DNA of 64,000 nt from CAZTTH01 sp964615975 (GCA_964615975.1 CAZTTH010000002.1:1-64000), one strand, 5' to 3'. Positions 1 to 8,870 are shown, counted from the first letter of the stretch. Numbers and translations are program-made. The notes: a model not told the origin generated them from the letters alone.

Positions 1-877
1 GGAGTTCCGCTTTCAGAAGGTCTGATTCGGGGGATTCCGCTTAAAAGCGGTACTCCAAACATGTGCTTCGATAAGTAATTTTGATCACCCTATATACCCC
101 GACGGGGTTATATTCATCAGCCCAGGGTATAGCGGTTTTTTTCGCTATACCCTGGGTAAATTCAATTCGTCCATCCTTGATGCCACAATGGGGTTATACA
201 ATGAGGTCGTGTCAAATCAGCGCGGCATTCATAGCGATATTCATCAAACCCCTTTGGGGTATGTATTGGGTTGGCTCCTCTTGTTCCCGGGGTTTGCGAA
301 CCTGGGCTGGAGAATTTAACCCCTTTGGGGTTTCGGAGTTGACATCATCATCGGTTATCAGTGGTATAAATTCCTCTTGCTTTTTATAATAGAATATTAC
401 CGATAAGCGACTACACCTATCCAGACACGCATGATGATGATATGAAAAAATGCGTTGATAAGGAACGCTGCCGAGCAGTCGCTCGGTGTTCCCAGGGTGG
501 GGGAATGCACAATGCCGAACTGGAGTTCGGCGTTCCCGGGGGATACTTTCGCGCAATAAATACGTTTGCAATATTGGGTTTTGAAATTGAATAATAGGAC
601 GGACTTTCAGCCCTAAGATGTTTTCTTAATAATGTTCCCAGACCGACAGTCTGGGCTGATATAGATTCGGGCTGTCAGCCCTCAAAACCAGCGCCAAAGG
701 TGGGTCTTTATTTCAGACTGGGGCAGCGCCCCAGAAAAAGTATGAAAATATCCCCAGGCTGAAAGCCCGATTCATTGTATCATCTGGAATTATCGCAGCA
801 GAATTTTCCAATTGTAAAGAAGTGGGTAAAGGTTAGAATGTTGGCCTGAGCTGATATATGTCGACTTCACAGGCTTT
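1..877. repeat. REP-like hairpin cluster, no gene
   Basis: No convincing coding region was seen here. The stretch is made of short palindromes. The first 13 bases pair with 44-56 (12 of 13). A perfect 14-bp stem is formed by 121-134 and 143-156 around a T-rich loop. Further stems are 471-476/481-486, 514-520/525-531, 637-643/649-655 and 718-724/728-734. The motif 'atatcagcccag' (or its complement) occurs next to the 121 and 649 stems and again at 58120. This is typical of REP-type intergenic repeats mobilised by IS200-like transposases; that link is inferred. Confidence 0.7.
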
Positions 878-1789
878 ATGGAGACTCAACACCCGGATTT
901 TCGGAATAACCGAATGATGACCAGTATATATCAGGCTAAGAAATTAGTTCGTCCACTCTCTGTTTCAGTGATTGTGCCCACCTACAATCGTGCTGGATTG
1001 CTGGCGCGGGCGCTGCACTCGATTTATCGGCAAACACACCTGCCGGATGAAGTCATTGTTGTGGACTGTAACTCCAATGATGATACTTCGGCCATGCTGG
1101 CGCGAGACTTTCCGGAGATTGTCTTGATTGTCCATCCTGAACAGAATGTGAGCGCGGCCCGCAATGCGGGAATTGCGGCTGCCAAAGGCGCGTGGCTGGC
1201 ATTCCTGGATTCTGATGATGAATGGCTGCCAGGCAAGCTCGCAGAGCAAATCGCCATGATAGCGCGATCACCGGATAGTCGGATCTGCCATACCGATGAG
1301 ATCTGGATTCGTAATGGCAGGCGGGTTAACCCGATGAGAAAACATGCCAAATATGGCGGCTGGATCTTTCAGCGCTGTCTGCCGTTGTGCCTGATCTCAC
1401 CTTCGTCGGTGATGATCCATCGATCCGTGTTTGAAGACATCGGAGGATTCGATGCCTCTCTGCCGGTCTGCGAAGACTACGATCTCTGGCTGCGCATCAC
1501 CTCGCGCTACGAAGTGTTATTCATTGACCGCCCGTTGATCGTCAAGTATGGCGGTCACGCTGATCAGCTCTCCCGGCGTTACTGGGGAATGGACCGCTTT
1601 CGGATTCAGGCTTTGGAAAAGATCGTCGCTTCAGGCAGTCTCAAGCCAGCCGATCTCGCGGCTGCCCGCAACACCCTGCGAGAGAAAATTGATATCTACC
1701 TCCTTGGTGCAGTCAAACGCGGAAAGAAGGATGAGATAATCCGATTGGAAAAAATGAAAATTGCCCATAACGGCGAAGATGATAAATGA
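878..1789 (+). CDS. Family 2 glycosyltransferase
   Basis: A 303-residue GT-A fold glycosyltransferase, expected to transfer a sugar from a nucleotide-sugar donor to a surface glycan or lipid acceptor at the cytoplasmic membrane face. The N-terminal nucleotide-binding strand reads SVSVIVPTYNRAGLL (about residues 28-42). The metal-binding DxD-type motif is DSDD (111-114), and the acceptor-side motif CEDYDLW lies at 198-204, all typical of family 2. No transmembrane segment is seen, so it is probably cytosolic or peripheral. The start at 878 has no clear ribosome-binding site; in-frame ATG codons at 914 and 917 are realistic alternatives because the domain begins near residue 28. It stands alone, with REP-like repeats upstream and a hairpin followed by a T-run downstream. 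The acceptor and sugar cannot be deduced. Confidence 0.9.
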   Translation: METQHPDFRNNRMMTSIYQAKKLVRPLSVSVIVPTYNRAGLLARALHSIYRQTHLPDEVIVVDCNSNDDTSAMLARDFPEIVLIVHPEQNVSAARNAGIAAAKGAWLAFLDSDDEWLPGKLAEQIAMIARSPDSRICHTDEIWIRNGRRVNPMRKHAKYGGWIFQRCLPLCLISPSSVMIHRSVFEDIGGFDASLPVCEDYDLWLRITSRYEVLFIDRPLIVKYGGHADQLSRRYWGMDRFRIQALEKIVASGSLKPADLAAARNTLREKIDIYLLGAVKRGKKDEIIRLEKMKIAHNGEDDK

Positions 1790-1850
1790 TGTTTCCAGCA
1801 ACAAAAATGGCTTCCCGGTTTAGGTCAAAGTCGGGGTCAGATTAATTCAA

Positions 1851-1867
1851 AACGTAACATTTACGTT
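1851..1867 (+). terminator. Possible rho-independent terminator of the GT2 gene
   Basis: A 7-bp stem, aacgtaa / ttacgtt with a 3-base loop, is followed by agttttta. It lies about 60 bases after the glycosyltransferase stop codon. The stem is AT-rich, so strength is uncertain. Confidence 0.4.
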
Positions 1868-1949
1868 AGTTTTTATGCAGTTGTTCGGAGTCAATGTCAT
1901 TATCGTAAGGTTGTTGCAGTTTAATGGAAGCTACCTTGATCATTAATAA

Positions 1950-1977
1950 TTGACAACGGTGTTGATACGTTTATGAT
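1950..1977 (+). promoter_or_regulatory. Sigma70-type promoter
   Basis: A consensus TTGACA -35 box (1950-1955) is separated by 16 bases from TATGAT (1972-1977). Transcription would start near 1984 and run through about 200 bases of leader into the sufT-like gene at 2188. This is the best promoter match noticed by eye in the window. Confidence 0.6.
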
Positions 1978-1984
1978 TATACCG

Positions 1985-2140
1985 ACAGTCCTTAAGTTTA
2001 GGAGGATTCGACATAAGATCGGAAGTTGGCAGTAAGGCACGAATACTGCCGTGAGCGGGATGGCATACAGACATCAGAAGACCACTAATTGTGGCTGACT
2101 ATGAATGGCCACTCGCCAGGCATAGCCGCGCTCACTGCCC
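1985..2140 (+). ncRNA. Structured leader or small RNA candidate
   Basis: The region between the promoter and the sufT-like gene can form several nested helices: ggcagta 2028-2034 with tactgcc 2044-2050; gtgagcg 2051-2057 with cgctcac 2129-2135; inside that, ggc 2093-2095 with gcc 2125-2127, tatg 2100-2103 with cata 2121-2124, and tggc 2106-2109 with gcca 2115-2118. An alternative helix, ccac 2082-2085 with gtgg 2091-2094, would compete with the inner arm. An AGGAGG at 2000-2005 is not followed by a start codon. It matches no riboswitch class I can recognise. It may be a cis-acting leader or an independent small RNA. Confidence 0.35.
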
Positions 2141-2187
2141 AATAACCCGATGATCAAGCTAATGATTTACTTAACATAGGAAACTAT

Positions 2188-2541
2188 ATGTTTTTCAGCA
2201 AAAACAAACCGGAAAGCCACCCAAAATACGATGCCCTTACCATTACCCCGGCGGAGATTATGGAGTACCTGCGCCCGATCAAAGATCCAGACATCGGTTA
2301 CAGCATCATCGATCTGGGATTGGTCTATGAGGTCACCAATCAGGAAGGCGCCATCATTGTGACGATGACATTCACCACCCCTGCCTGTCCCTATGGTCCG
2401 CAATTGATGGAAGAAATCAAGTACATGCTGCGCTCGCTGCCCAATATTACGACAGCCGACGTCGAAGTTGTCTGGGATCCGCCCTGGTCGTTGGATAAAA
2501 TCAGCGAAGGGGTGCGTCTGGAGATGGGATTGGATGTCTAG
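2188..2541 (+). CDS. MIP18/DUF59 family Fe-S cluster assembly protein (SufT/PaaD-like)
   Basis: A 117-residue single-domain protein of the MIP18 (DUF59) family, whose members help insert or transfer iron-sulfur clusters to target proteins in the cytosol. Visible family features are the N-terminal helix with IMEYLRPIKDPDIGYSIIDL, the central strand VTMTFTTPACPYGPQL with the conserved cysteine, and the C-terminal VVWDPPW signature. The length is normal for the family. The stop codon is followed immediately by the dtd start codon (TAG then ATG), so the two genes are probably co-transcribed, most likely from the promoter at 1950. No suf or isc genes are in the window, so the specific client is unknown. 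SufT-type maturation is the most likely role; PaaD is less likely because no phenylacetate genes are present. Confidence 0.85.
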   Translation: MFFSKNKPESHPKYDALTITPAEIMEYLRPIKDPDIGYSIIDLGLVYEVTNQEGAIIVTMTFTTPACPYGPQLMEEIKYMLRSLPNITTADVEVVWDPPWSLDKISEGVRLEMGLDV

Positions 2542-2982
2542 ATGCGCGCCTTGCTGCAGCGGGTTCAAAAAGGATCGGTTAGAATTGATCACACCGTCAG
2601 GGGAGTGATTGGCCGGGGGCTGGTTATTTTTCTGGGGGTCAAGATCGGCGATTGCGAAGCCGACGCCGATTATCTTGCCGAGAAATGTGTGCAATTACGT
2701 ATCTTCAGCGATGAGCAGGGGAAATTCAATCTGTCCGCCTTGGAAGTCGGCGCCGAGCTATTGGTGATTTCGCAGTTCACTCTGTATGCCGATACCCGCA
2801 AAGGGCGGCGGCCAAGTTTCATTGCAGCGGCGCCTCCCGAGATTTCCATTCCCTTATACCAACGATTTGTGAGCGCCATCAGCTCCTATGGCCTGTGTAC
2901 TCATACCGGTGAATTCGGCGCCGCGATGCTGGTGGAAATCCATAATGATGGCCCGGTGACCGTGTTGGTCGAGAGTAAATAA
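2542..2982 (+). CDS. dtd: D-aminoacyl-tRNA deacylase
   Basis: A 146-residue DTD-fold enzyme that hydrolyses D-amino acids mischarged on tRNA, protecting translation in the cytosol. The N terminus MRALLQRVQKGSV, the SQFTLYAD motif in the middle and the C-terminal NDGPVT motif (the Gly-cisPro loop region, usually NxGPVT) are all present. Length and organisation match the bacterial DTD family. It directly abuts the sufT-like gene without any spacer, which implies translational coupling. The 3' end is followed within four bases by a perfect 20-bp AT palindrome and then by a convergent tRNA gene. Assignment is firm. Confidence 0.95.
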   Translation: MRALLQRVQKGSVRIDHTVRGVIGRGLVIFLGVKIGDCEADADYLAEKCVQLRIFSDEQGKFNLSALEVGAELLVISQFTLYADTRKGRRPSFIAAAPPEISIPLYQRFVSAISSYGLCTHTGEFGAAMLVEIHNDGPVTVLVESK

Positions 2983-2985
2983 CAA

Positions 2986-3005
2986 TTTTTTCAAATTTGA
3001 AAAAA
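2986..3005. terminator. Perfect AT-rich palindrome between convergent genes
   Basis: A 20-bp perfect palindrome (ttttttcaaa and its complement) sits between the dtd stop and the tRNA-Arg 3' end. On each strand a T-run would end the transcript, so a bidirectional terminator is plausible, although the stem is weak. Confidence 0.4.
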
Positions 3006-3007
3006 TA

Positions 3008-3084
3008 TGGTGCGCCCGGCTGGATTCGAACCAGCGGCCTCAAGCTTCGGAGGCTTGCGCTCTATCCATCTGAGCTACGGGCGC
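3008..3084 (-). tRNA. tRNA-Arg (anticodon CCG)
   Basis: Read on the minus strand, a complete cloverleaf is formed: acceptor GCGCCCG/CGGGCGC, D arm with GCTC..GAGC, anticodon stem CAAGC/GCTTG with loop CTCCGAA (anticodon CCG, reading CGG), T arm GCTGG TTCGAAT CCAGC. The discriminator is A and the CCA end is encoded (3008-3010). Confidence 0.96.
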
Positions 3085-3354
3085 GTCTGATCAACACTGG
3101 GGATATGAAGATGAGAAAAGTGTTGCTAAGGTAATGTCCGCCATGGCAAAGACAACAACGAAAGTTAATTTCTAATCCCAGCTATTTATTCCTGAAATTT
3201 TGCTACTATTGTCGTCATTTGTTCCGGGATATAAAAATTACAAAAAAGTAATTGCTATCCGGCATCTCATTCTTATTTATGTCATAGTACGTGGAAATTA
3301 CCGATCCCGCTGTGATTCTTAATGTATTAAACCAAAAAGATTTCAAGATTAAAT

Positions 3355-4191
3355 ATGTACACGTTGCTCATCGCCTTGCTGGTTAGTGTTCTCCTTCCAT
3401 TGCTATTATCAACCTGGGTGAAAGGCATTGGCTGGCTGATCTTTATTGGCATCCTCTTATTTTTTCTGGTCATGTTCATTGTCAACCGCACCCTCGGCAA
3501 AAAGTTTTTCGCAATCGTGAGTCAGGTGGAAACGATCTGGAAAGATTCACAAGGCGATCTGCAAAAACTGGTCAATCGCCTGCAAAACAAACCGGGCGGT
3601 TCCCATAAGGTGGTGCAATATCAGATTGAAAAGGCGCTTGAAACCCAGGTGATGCGGGCGCTGGAGGTACTTGAACAAGCCAAAACATTCTATCCCTGGC
3701 TGCTGCTGGCCGAACGGCAGGTCAATGCCCTGAGAGTCCAGCTTAATTTTCAAATCAAACGTTTTGATGAAGTGGACAAATACCTGCCCAAAACCTTCAT
3801 CATGGATCCCATGACCTGGGCGATGAAGATGACGCGGCAATATCATTTGAATTCGCCGGATCTGGAAAAGACCTTTAAGAAAGGGATTAAAAAATTCAAG
3901 TATGAGAAAGGGGTGCTGCTTTACGCGCTTTATACCTGGATACTGGTCAAGCGCAAGGACATCGACAAGGCGCTGGCCATCCTGGCGGAAGCCAAGATCA
4001 AGATAGAAGATGAAAATATTCACCGCAATTGGCAGCATCTGGCCAACAACAAACCAAATTTATTTTCCAATGCCGGTTTCGGAGATCAATGGTATGGACT
4101 GCATTTGGAGGAGCCGCCCAAACAGCGGGCCGGCAAGGGACAAATGAAGAATCATCCCATGATGATGCGGGGAAAGCGCCGATTTTTCTAG
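3355..4191 (+). CDS. Membrane-anchored protein with TPR-like helical domain, unknown function
   Basis: A 278-residue protein that I do not recognise. Residues 1-21 and about 25-45 are two hydrophobic helices forming a membrane hairpin. The rest (about 55-250) is predicted helical, rich in Lys, Glu and Leu, with phrases such as EQAKTFYPWLLLAERQVNALRVQL and LYTWILVKRKDIDKALAILAEAK split across helix pairs that resemble tetratricopeptide-type repeats. The C-terminal tail is basic (MMMRGKRRFF). It lies between the tRNA and parE, with 103 bases to parE, and has no clear ribosome-binding site. A scaffold role at the membrane is possible, but this is inference from architecture only. Confidence 0.7.
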   Translation: MYTLLIALLVSVLLPLLLSTWVKGIGWLIFIGILLFFLVMFIVNRTLGKKFFAIVSQVETIWKDSQGDLQKLVNRLQNKPGGSHKVVQYQIEKALETQVMRALEVLEQAKTFYPWLLLAERQVNALRVQLNFQIKRFDEVDKYLPKTFIMDPMTWAMKMTRQYHLNSPDLEKTFKKGIKKFKYEKGVLLYALYTWILVKRKDIDKALAILAEAKIKIEDENIHRNWQHLANNKPNLFSNAGFGDQWYGLHLEEPPKQRAGKGQMKNHPMMMRGKRRFF

Positions 4192-4294
4192 TTAATCTGG
4201 ACAAGCGTTTATATCCGCGTCATGATAATGAACCCGATTACTCAAGCGCGACAGAAAATCAATTAGTCACTCAATAAGGAGAAGGTTTTTGCCC

Positions 4295-6097
4295 ATGAAC
4301 GACGACAGTTTGTTGGTGTATGATGAAAGCAAGGTAAAGACCCTCAGTTCGATCGAGCATATTCGTCTGCGTCCAGGGATGTACATCGGTCGACTGGGCG
4401 ATGGCTCACACGCCGAGGATGGGATTTATATTCTCCTCAAGGAAGTCATCGATAACAGCATCGATGAATTCATCATGGGACATGGCAAAAAAGTGGTCGT
4501 TAATGTCGAGGAAAAAAAAGTCAGGATTCGCGATTTTGGCCGTGGCATACCCCTGGGAAAGGTGATCGATTGCGTCTCCCAAATCAATACCGGCGCCAAG
4601 TTCAATACCGAAGTCTTTCAGTTCTCCGTCGGGTTGAACGGGGTCGGCATGAAAGCGATCAACGCGCTATCGGAATATTTCGAGGTCAGGGCAATCCGGG
4701 ACGGTCGCTATAAACAGGTAATATTCGATAATGGCAAGCTTACGACCGACAAGAATGGCGCCACCGACGAGCCGGACGGCACCGAAGTGACCTTCATACC
4801 AGCCAAGAACATTTTTCCCAAATTCCGCTTCGAGGAGAAATTCATCCAGCGTCGGATGTGGAACTACGCCTATCTCAACAGCGGTCTGACCATCGAGTTC
4901 AATAACCAGCGGATTTACTCCAAGAACGGTTTATACGATTTATTATCCGGCAAAGTCGAAGGCGATACGCTTTATGATATTGTCCATCACAAAGAACCAA
5001 TGTTGGAGTTCGCCTTCTGCCACACTTCGAATTATGGCGAGACGTATTATTCATTTGTGAACGGCCAATTTACCAATGACGGCGGCTCCCATCAGTCCGC
5101 GTTCAAGGAAGGCATCCTCAAGGGCATCAACGAATACGCGCGTAAAAACTTCGACGGCGATGATGTCCGCAATGGCATCTTCGGCGCCATCGCCGTCAAA
5201 CTGAAAGACCCGATCTTCGAATCACAAACTAAGAACAAATTGGGAAATTCGGAAATTCGCAGTGATTTGGTGAATAAGATCAAGGAGATTATCGCCAAGT
5301 TTCTCTTCAAGAACGAAGCGATCGCCGCGGTTATACTGGAGAAGATCGCGGAAAACGAAAAGGTGCGTAAGGAAATTCAGGCGGTCAAAAAAGCGAGCAA
5401 GGAGAAAGCCAAGAAGATCGCGATCAAAATCCCGATGCTCCGAGATTGCAAACACCATCTCGGCGATAAATCAGAGTGGGGCGCGCAATCGATGGTATTT
5501 TTGACCGAGGGCGAATCCGCGGCCGGATCGCTGGTCAGTTGCCGCAACCCGTTATATCAGGCGATCTTTGCACTCAAGGGAAAACCGCTCAATTGTTATG
5601 GGAAAAAGCGTGATCTGATTATCAGCAATGATGAATTCTACTGTGTCATGAGGGGATTGAATATCGAAGATGGCCTCGATGATCTGCGTTATGAAAAAGT
5701 GATTATCGCCACCGATGCCGACGATGACGGCATGCACATCCGCAATCTCCTGCTGACCTTTTTTCTGCATTACTTCGAACAACTGATTCTGGCGGAACAT
5801 CTCTTTATCCTCGAGACCCCGTTATATCGGGTGCGCAACAAGAACAAAACGCTTTATTGCTACGACGACAGTGAACGCGATGCCGCCATCGCGGAGATCG
5901 GCGCCGCGCCGGAAATCACGCGCTTCAAAGGGTTGGGCGAAATTTCGCCCAAGGAATTCGGTCAGTTTATCGGCCCCGACATGCGCCTGATCTCAGTTTC
6001 GATAGACAAAATCCAGGAGGTGCCTGAGATTCTGGGATTCTTCATGGGGCAAAACACACCCGAACGCCGGGATTTCATTATGGATAACTTAATATGA
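4295..6097 (+). CDS. parE: DNA topoisomerase IV-type subunit B (type IIA, short form)
   Basis: ATPase subunit of a type IIA topoisomerase that passes one DNA duplex through another using ATP. About 600 residues. The GHKL ATPase has KEVIDNSIDEF (N box), DFGRGIPLG (G1), and VGLNGVGMKAINAL (ATP lid). The TOPRIM domain has the acidic residues in LTEGESAAGS and ATDADDDGMHI, and the C-terminal RFKGLGEI motif contacts the ParC partner. It lacks the insertion seen in many GyrB proteins, fitting the ParE or second-gyrase group. A TTG at 4289 and ATG at 4295 both lie behind an AAGGAG site at 4276; the ATG was chosen. The partner subunit follows at 6780, interrupted by a toxin-antitoxin-like pair. Whether it decatenates or supercoils cannot be told from sequence alone. 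Confidence 0.92.
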   Translation: MNDDSLLVYDESKVKTLSSIEHIRLRPGMYIGRLGDGSHAEDGIYILLKEVIDNSIDEFIMGHGKKVVVNVEEKKVRIRDFGRGIPLGKVIDCVSQINTGAKFNTEVFQFSVGLNGVGMKAINALSEYFEVRAIRDGRYKQVIFDNGKLTTDKNGATDEPDGTEVTFIPAKNIFPKFRFEEKFIQRRMWNYAYLNSGLTIEFNNQRIYSKNGLYDLLSGKVEGDTLYDIVHHKEPMLEFAFCHTSNYGETYYSFVNGQFTNDGGSHQSAFKEGILKGINEYARKNFDGDDVRNGIFGAIAVKLKDPIFESQTKNKLGNSEIRSDLVNKIKEIIAKFLFKNEAIAAVILEKIAENEKVRKEIQAVKKASKEKAKKIAIKIPMLRDCKHHLGDKSEWGAQSMVFLTEGESAAGSLVSCRNPLYQAIFALKGKPLNCYGKKRDLIISNDEFYCVMRGLNIEDGLDDLRYEKVIIATDADDDGMHIRNLLLTFFLHYFEQLILAEHLFILETPLYRVRNKNKTLYCYDDSERDAAIAEIGAAPEITRFKGLGEISPKEFGQFIGPDMRLISVSIDKIQEVPEILGFFMGQNTPERRDFIMDNLI

Positions 6098-6169
6098 GAT
6101 ATTTTCTTCGATGAATTTTCGCTCATTTATATTGTCGGCGCTAGATGAATTATAGCGGAGTTATCGATT

Positions 6170-6469
6170 ATGGATGCCGCATATTCAATAAACAGGGTAT
6201 CAATTCGTTTGACTTATGAACGATGGTTTCATATCATTGAAAACCATGATGATCTGGCAAGTTATTATTTTGAAGTATTGGAAGCAATTGAATGTCCTGA
6301 TTTAGTTATGCGTGGAAACAACAATTCATACAAAGCTGTTAAATCGATTGGAAAAAATAAGTGGTTAATAGTCATATATAAGGAAATAAGCAGTAAAGAT
6401 GGATTCGTAATAACCGCTTATTTTCTCAATCAAAAACCAAAAGGAAATGCAATATGGCGGCGTCATTGA
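6170..6469 (+). CDS. DUF4258-like small protein, putative toxin
   Basis: A 99-residue protein with the pattern TYERWFHIIENHDDL, a central EVLEAIECPDLV and a C-terminal strand WLIVIYKE followed by ITAYFL. This resembles the DUF4258/EndoU-like nuclease-type toxin families, in which an early histidine and a late Tyr or Thr contribute to an RNase-like site; that biochemical role is known for some relatives and is inferred here. It overlaps the following DUF2283 gene by 16 bases, the usual arrangement of this toxin-antitoxin-like pair. Base composition is visibly AT-richer than the flanking parE and parC, which supports acquisition by transfer into the parE-parC spacer. The start ATG lacks a strong ribosome-binding site. 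Confidence 0.7.
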   Translation: MDAAYSINRVSIRLTYERWFHIIENHDDLASYYFEVLEAIECPDLVMRGNNNSYKAVKSIGKNKWLIVIYKEISSKDGFVITAYFLNQKPKGNAIWRRH

Positions 6470-6702
6470 TTACTGAAAATGTAATAAAGAAAGGGTTTAA
6501 TGCCATATCGTCACATGTGAAGTTTCCACTCAAATATTCACGTATATGGATCGATTATGATGCGGAAGCAGATGTGCTTTATTTGAGTTTCAGGAAACCG
6601 CAAAGAGCCAAAACCACTATTGAGCTTGATAATAATATTTTACTGAGGAAAGATGGCACAAAAATTGTTGGTATAACTATTTACGAAGTAAGTCAAAATT
6701 AG
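6454..6702 (+). CDS. DUF2283 family protein, putative antitoxin
   Basis: An 82-residue protein whose second half matches the DUF2283 family: IDYDAEADVLYLSF, then an alternating strand region and the closing IVGITIYEVSQ. DUF2283 proteins are commonly found beside DUF4258 or similar small toxins and are proposed antitoxins. The ORF starts inside the 3' end of the preceding gene (16-base overlap), so translation is probably coupled. The N-terminal 30 residues are not conserved in what I know of the family, and an internal start is possible. It ends 77 bases before parC and is AT-rich like its partner. Confidence 0.75.
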   Translation: MAASLITENVIKKGFNAISSHVKFPLKYSRIWIDYDAEADVLYLSFRKPQRAKTTIELDNNILLRKDGTKIVGITIYEVSQN

Positions 6703-6779
6703 CTATCTATTTTTATAATTTTTGCTAATCTCTTTTATGTTATTATTCAATTGTTGAATGCTTTCTCTCTTTATCACCC

Positions 6780-8786
6780 ATGAGTGACCTTAATTTCGAA
6801 ACTTCTCAGCCGCTTAACGATCCCCAACCCAGCGCCCTCCGCAAGATGATGTCCGCGCACTTCATGGAGTACGCCTCTTATGTCATCAAGGATCGCGCCA
6901 TCCCGCATATCAACGACGGCCTGAAACCGGTGCAGCGCCGCATCCTTCATTCGCTCTGGGAAATGGACGACGGCAAATTCCACAAGGTCGCCAATGTCGT
7001 CGGCAACACCATGAAATACCACCCCCATGGCGATGCCTCCATCAACAATGCTCTGGTGCATCTGGCCAACAAGGAATTTTTCATCGACCGGCAGGGGAAT
7101 TTCGGCAATATCTTCACCGGCGACAGCGCCTCGGCAGCGCGTTATATCGAATGCCGCTTATCGCCGCTGGCGCGAGAAGTATTGTTCAATCCTGATATCA
7201 CCGAATTCATTGATTCCTATGACGGTCGCAATCAGGAACCGGTAACCCTCCCCGCCAAGGTCCCGGTCTTATTGATGCTGGGGACCGAAGGAATCGCGGT
7301 CGGCATGGCGACCAAGATTTTGCCGCATAACTTTAGCGAATTATTAAACGCGCAAATCGCGATTTTGAAGAATAAGACGTTTACTCTTTATCCCGATTTC
7401 CAGCAGGGCGGGATCATGGATGTGTCTGAGTATGCGGATGGCAATGGGAAAATCAGATTGCGCGCCAAAATCGATGCCCAGGATCAGAAAACCCTGATCA
7501 TCAATCAAATTCCCGCGACCACAACCACGGAATCGCTGATCAGCTCGATTGAAGACGCGGTCAACAAAGGAAAAATCAAGATCGCCGCAGTGAATGATTA
7601 TACTGCCGAGGGAGTTGAAATCGCCATCGATTTACCGCGCAACATTTATGCCGATCAAACCATCAAGGCCATGTATGCCTATACTACCTGCGAAGTTTCG
7701 ATCTCGGTCAACTGCCTGGTCATCAAGGATAATCGCCCCCTGATTACCACCATCTCGGACATCCTCCGCCACAATACCGCCAAACTGGCGGCCGATTTGC
7801 AGCGCGAACAGGAATTGGAGTTACAACGATTGACCGAGCAGCTGCATGCCAAAACCCTGACCCAGATTTTTATTGAAAATCGCATCTACAAACGCATCGA
7901 AAGCTGCCCAACCTATGACAAGATCATTGCTGAAGTGCAAAAGGGTCTGGCGCCATTCCGTCCACAATTGGAACGGGATGTGACCATTGAGGATATCGAA
8001 AGGCTGCTTCAGATCCCCATTCGCCGCATCTCGCTTTTTGATATCAATAAAAACAACCGTGATCTCGATGATATTCGCGCCCTCATCGATCAGGTTCGCG
8101 ATAATCTCTCAGATATCAACAAATTCACCATTGGTTATCTGAAAAATCTGATCAGCAAATACGCCCATCTCCATCCCCGCCGCACCGTGATTGAAAATAT
8201 CGAAACCGTCAATGTCCGGGATATTGCCCTGAGCAATATCAAGGTGGGGTGGGATCGTTCTCTGGGTTATGTCGGAACCACGATCAAAACCGGGGAAATC
8301 TTTTCCTGCACCGAATACGATCGGATTGTCATTGTCAATTGGGATGGCAGTTACAAGGTGGTTCCGATTCCGGAGAAACTCTACATTGGTTCCGTTTGCT
8401 CGGTGATGAAATCGGATAAGAGCCAGGTTTATTCCATGATCTACCATGATAAAAAAACCCACATCTGTTCGGCCAAACGCTTCCGCATCGACAAGTATAT
8501 CATGGAAAAGGAATACACCCTGGCGCCGCCGGGATCAAAGGTCGACAAGTTATTCGACCGCCATGGCATCGTCATCCGCTGTGAATTCGAGCCGGCCAAA
8601 TACCAACGTGTCAACTATGTTGACTTTGAATTTGATTCCATCCCGGTGCGCGGTGCGGGCGCCAAGGGCAACCGGCTGGCGAATAAGCGCATATTGAAGA
8701 TCATCCAACTCAAGCGCGGCAGCGAAACCTCGCCGGATCAACCCGATGACACTGCCAAGGATTCCAGCACCGTTGTGGGGGATTAA
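6780..8786 (+). CDS. parC: DNA topoisomerase IV-type subunit A (type IIA)
   Basis: Breakage-reunion subunit, 668 residues. The winged-helix domain contains the active-site tyrosine in SAARYIECRLS at Tyr122, which forms the covalent 5'-phosphotyrosine link. The region around HPHGDASINNALV (81-93) corresponds to the quinolone-resistance-determining region. A coiled-coil tower and C-gate follow (about 330-470). The C-terminal part from about 490 is a short DNA-wrapping beta-propeller-like domain, and no GyrA-box was recognised, so ParC or the second GyrA-like paralogue seen in PVC and Bacteroidetes is more likely than true GyrA. It would pair with the ParE at 4295. The start ATG has no Shine-Dalgarno sequence. 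The tail is acidic and probably disordered. Confidence 0.92.
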   Translation: MSDLNFETSQPLNDPQPSALRKMMSAHFMEYASYVIKDRAIPHINDGLKPVQRRILHSLWEMDDGKFHKVANVVGNTMKYHPHGDASINNALVHLANKEFFIDRQGNFGNIFTGDSASAARYIECRLSPLAREVLFNPDITEFIDSYDGRNQEPVTLPAKVPVLLMLGTEGIAVGMATKILPHNFSELLNAQIAILKNKTFTLYPDFQQGGIMDVSEYADGNGKIRLRAKIDAQDQKTLIINQIPATTTTESLISSIEDAVNKGKIKIAAVNDYTAEGVEIAIDLPRNIYADQTIKAMYAYTTCEVSISVNCLVIKDNRPLITTISDILRHNTAKLAADLQREQELELQRLTEQLHAKTLTQIFIENRIYKRIESCPTYDKIIAEVQKGLAPFRPQLERDVTIEDIERLLQIPIRRISLFDINKNNRDLDDIRALIDQVRDNLSDINKFTIGYLKNLISKYAHLHPRRTVIENIETVNVRDIALSNIKVGWDRSLGYVGTTIKTGEIFSCTEYDRIVIVNWDGSYKVVPIPEKLYIGSVCSVMKSDKSQVYSMIYHDKKTHICSAKRFRIDKYIMEKEYTLAPPGSKVDKLFDRHGIVIRCEFEPAKYQRVNYVDFEFDSIPVRGAGAKGNRLANKRILKIIQLKRGSETSPDQPDDTAKDSSTVVGD

Positions 8787-8870
8787 TTCTGGAAGGGATT
8801 GATTAAAAGTAACTTTTTTATGATCGGACATGATACCAGGCCATGAAACCTGCTAAGCATGAAAGTGTTA

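Noticed and set aside
212..571. 119-codon open frame on the minus strand in the REP cluster
   Set aside because: The frame runs through palindromic repeats, has no domain and no ribosome-binding site; it is a by-product of the repeats.
2167..2694. 175-codon minus-strand frame over sufT-dtd
   Set aside because: It is the antisense shadow of two well-supported genes.
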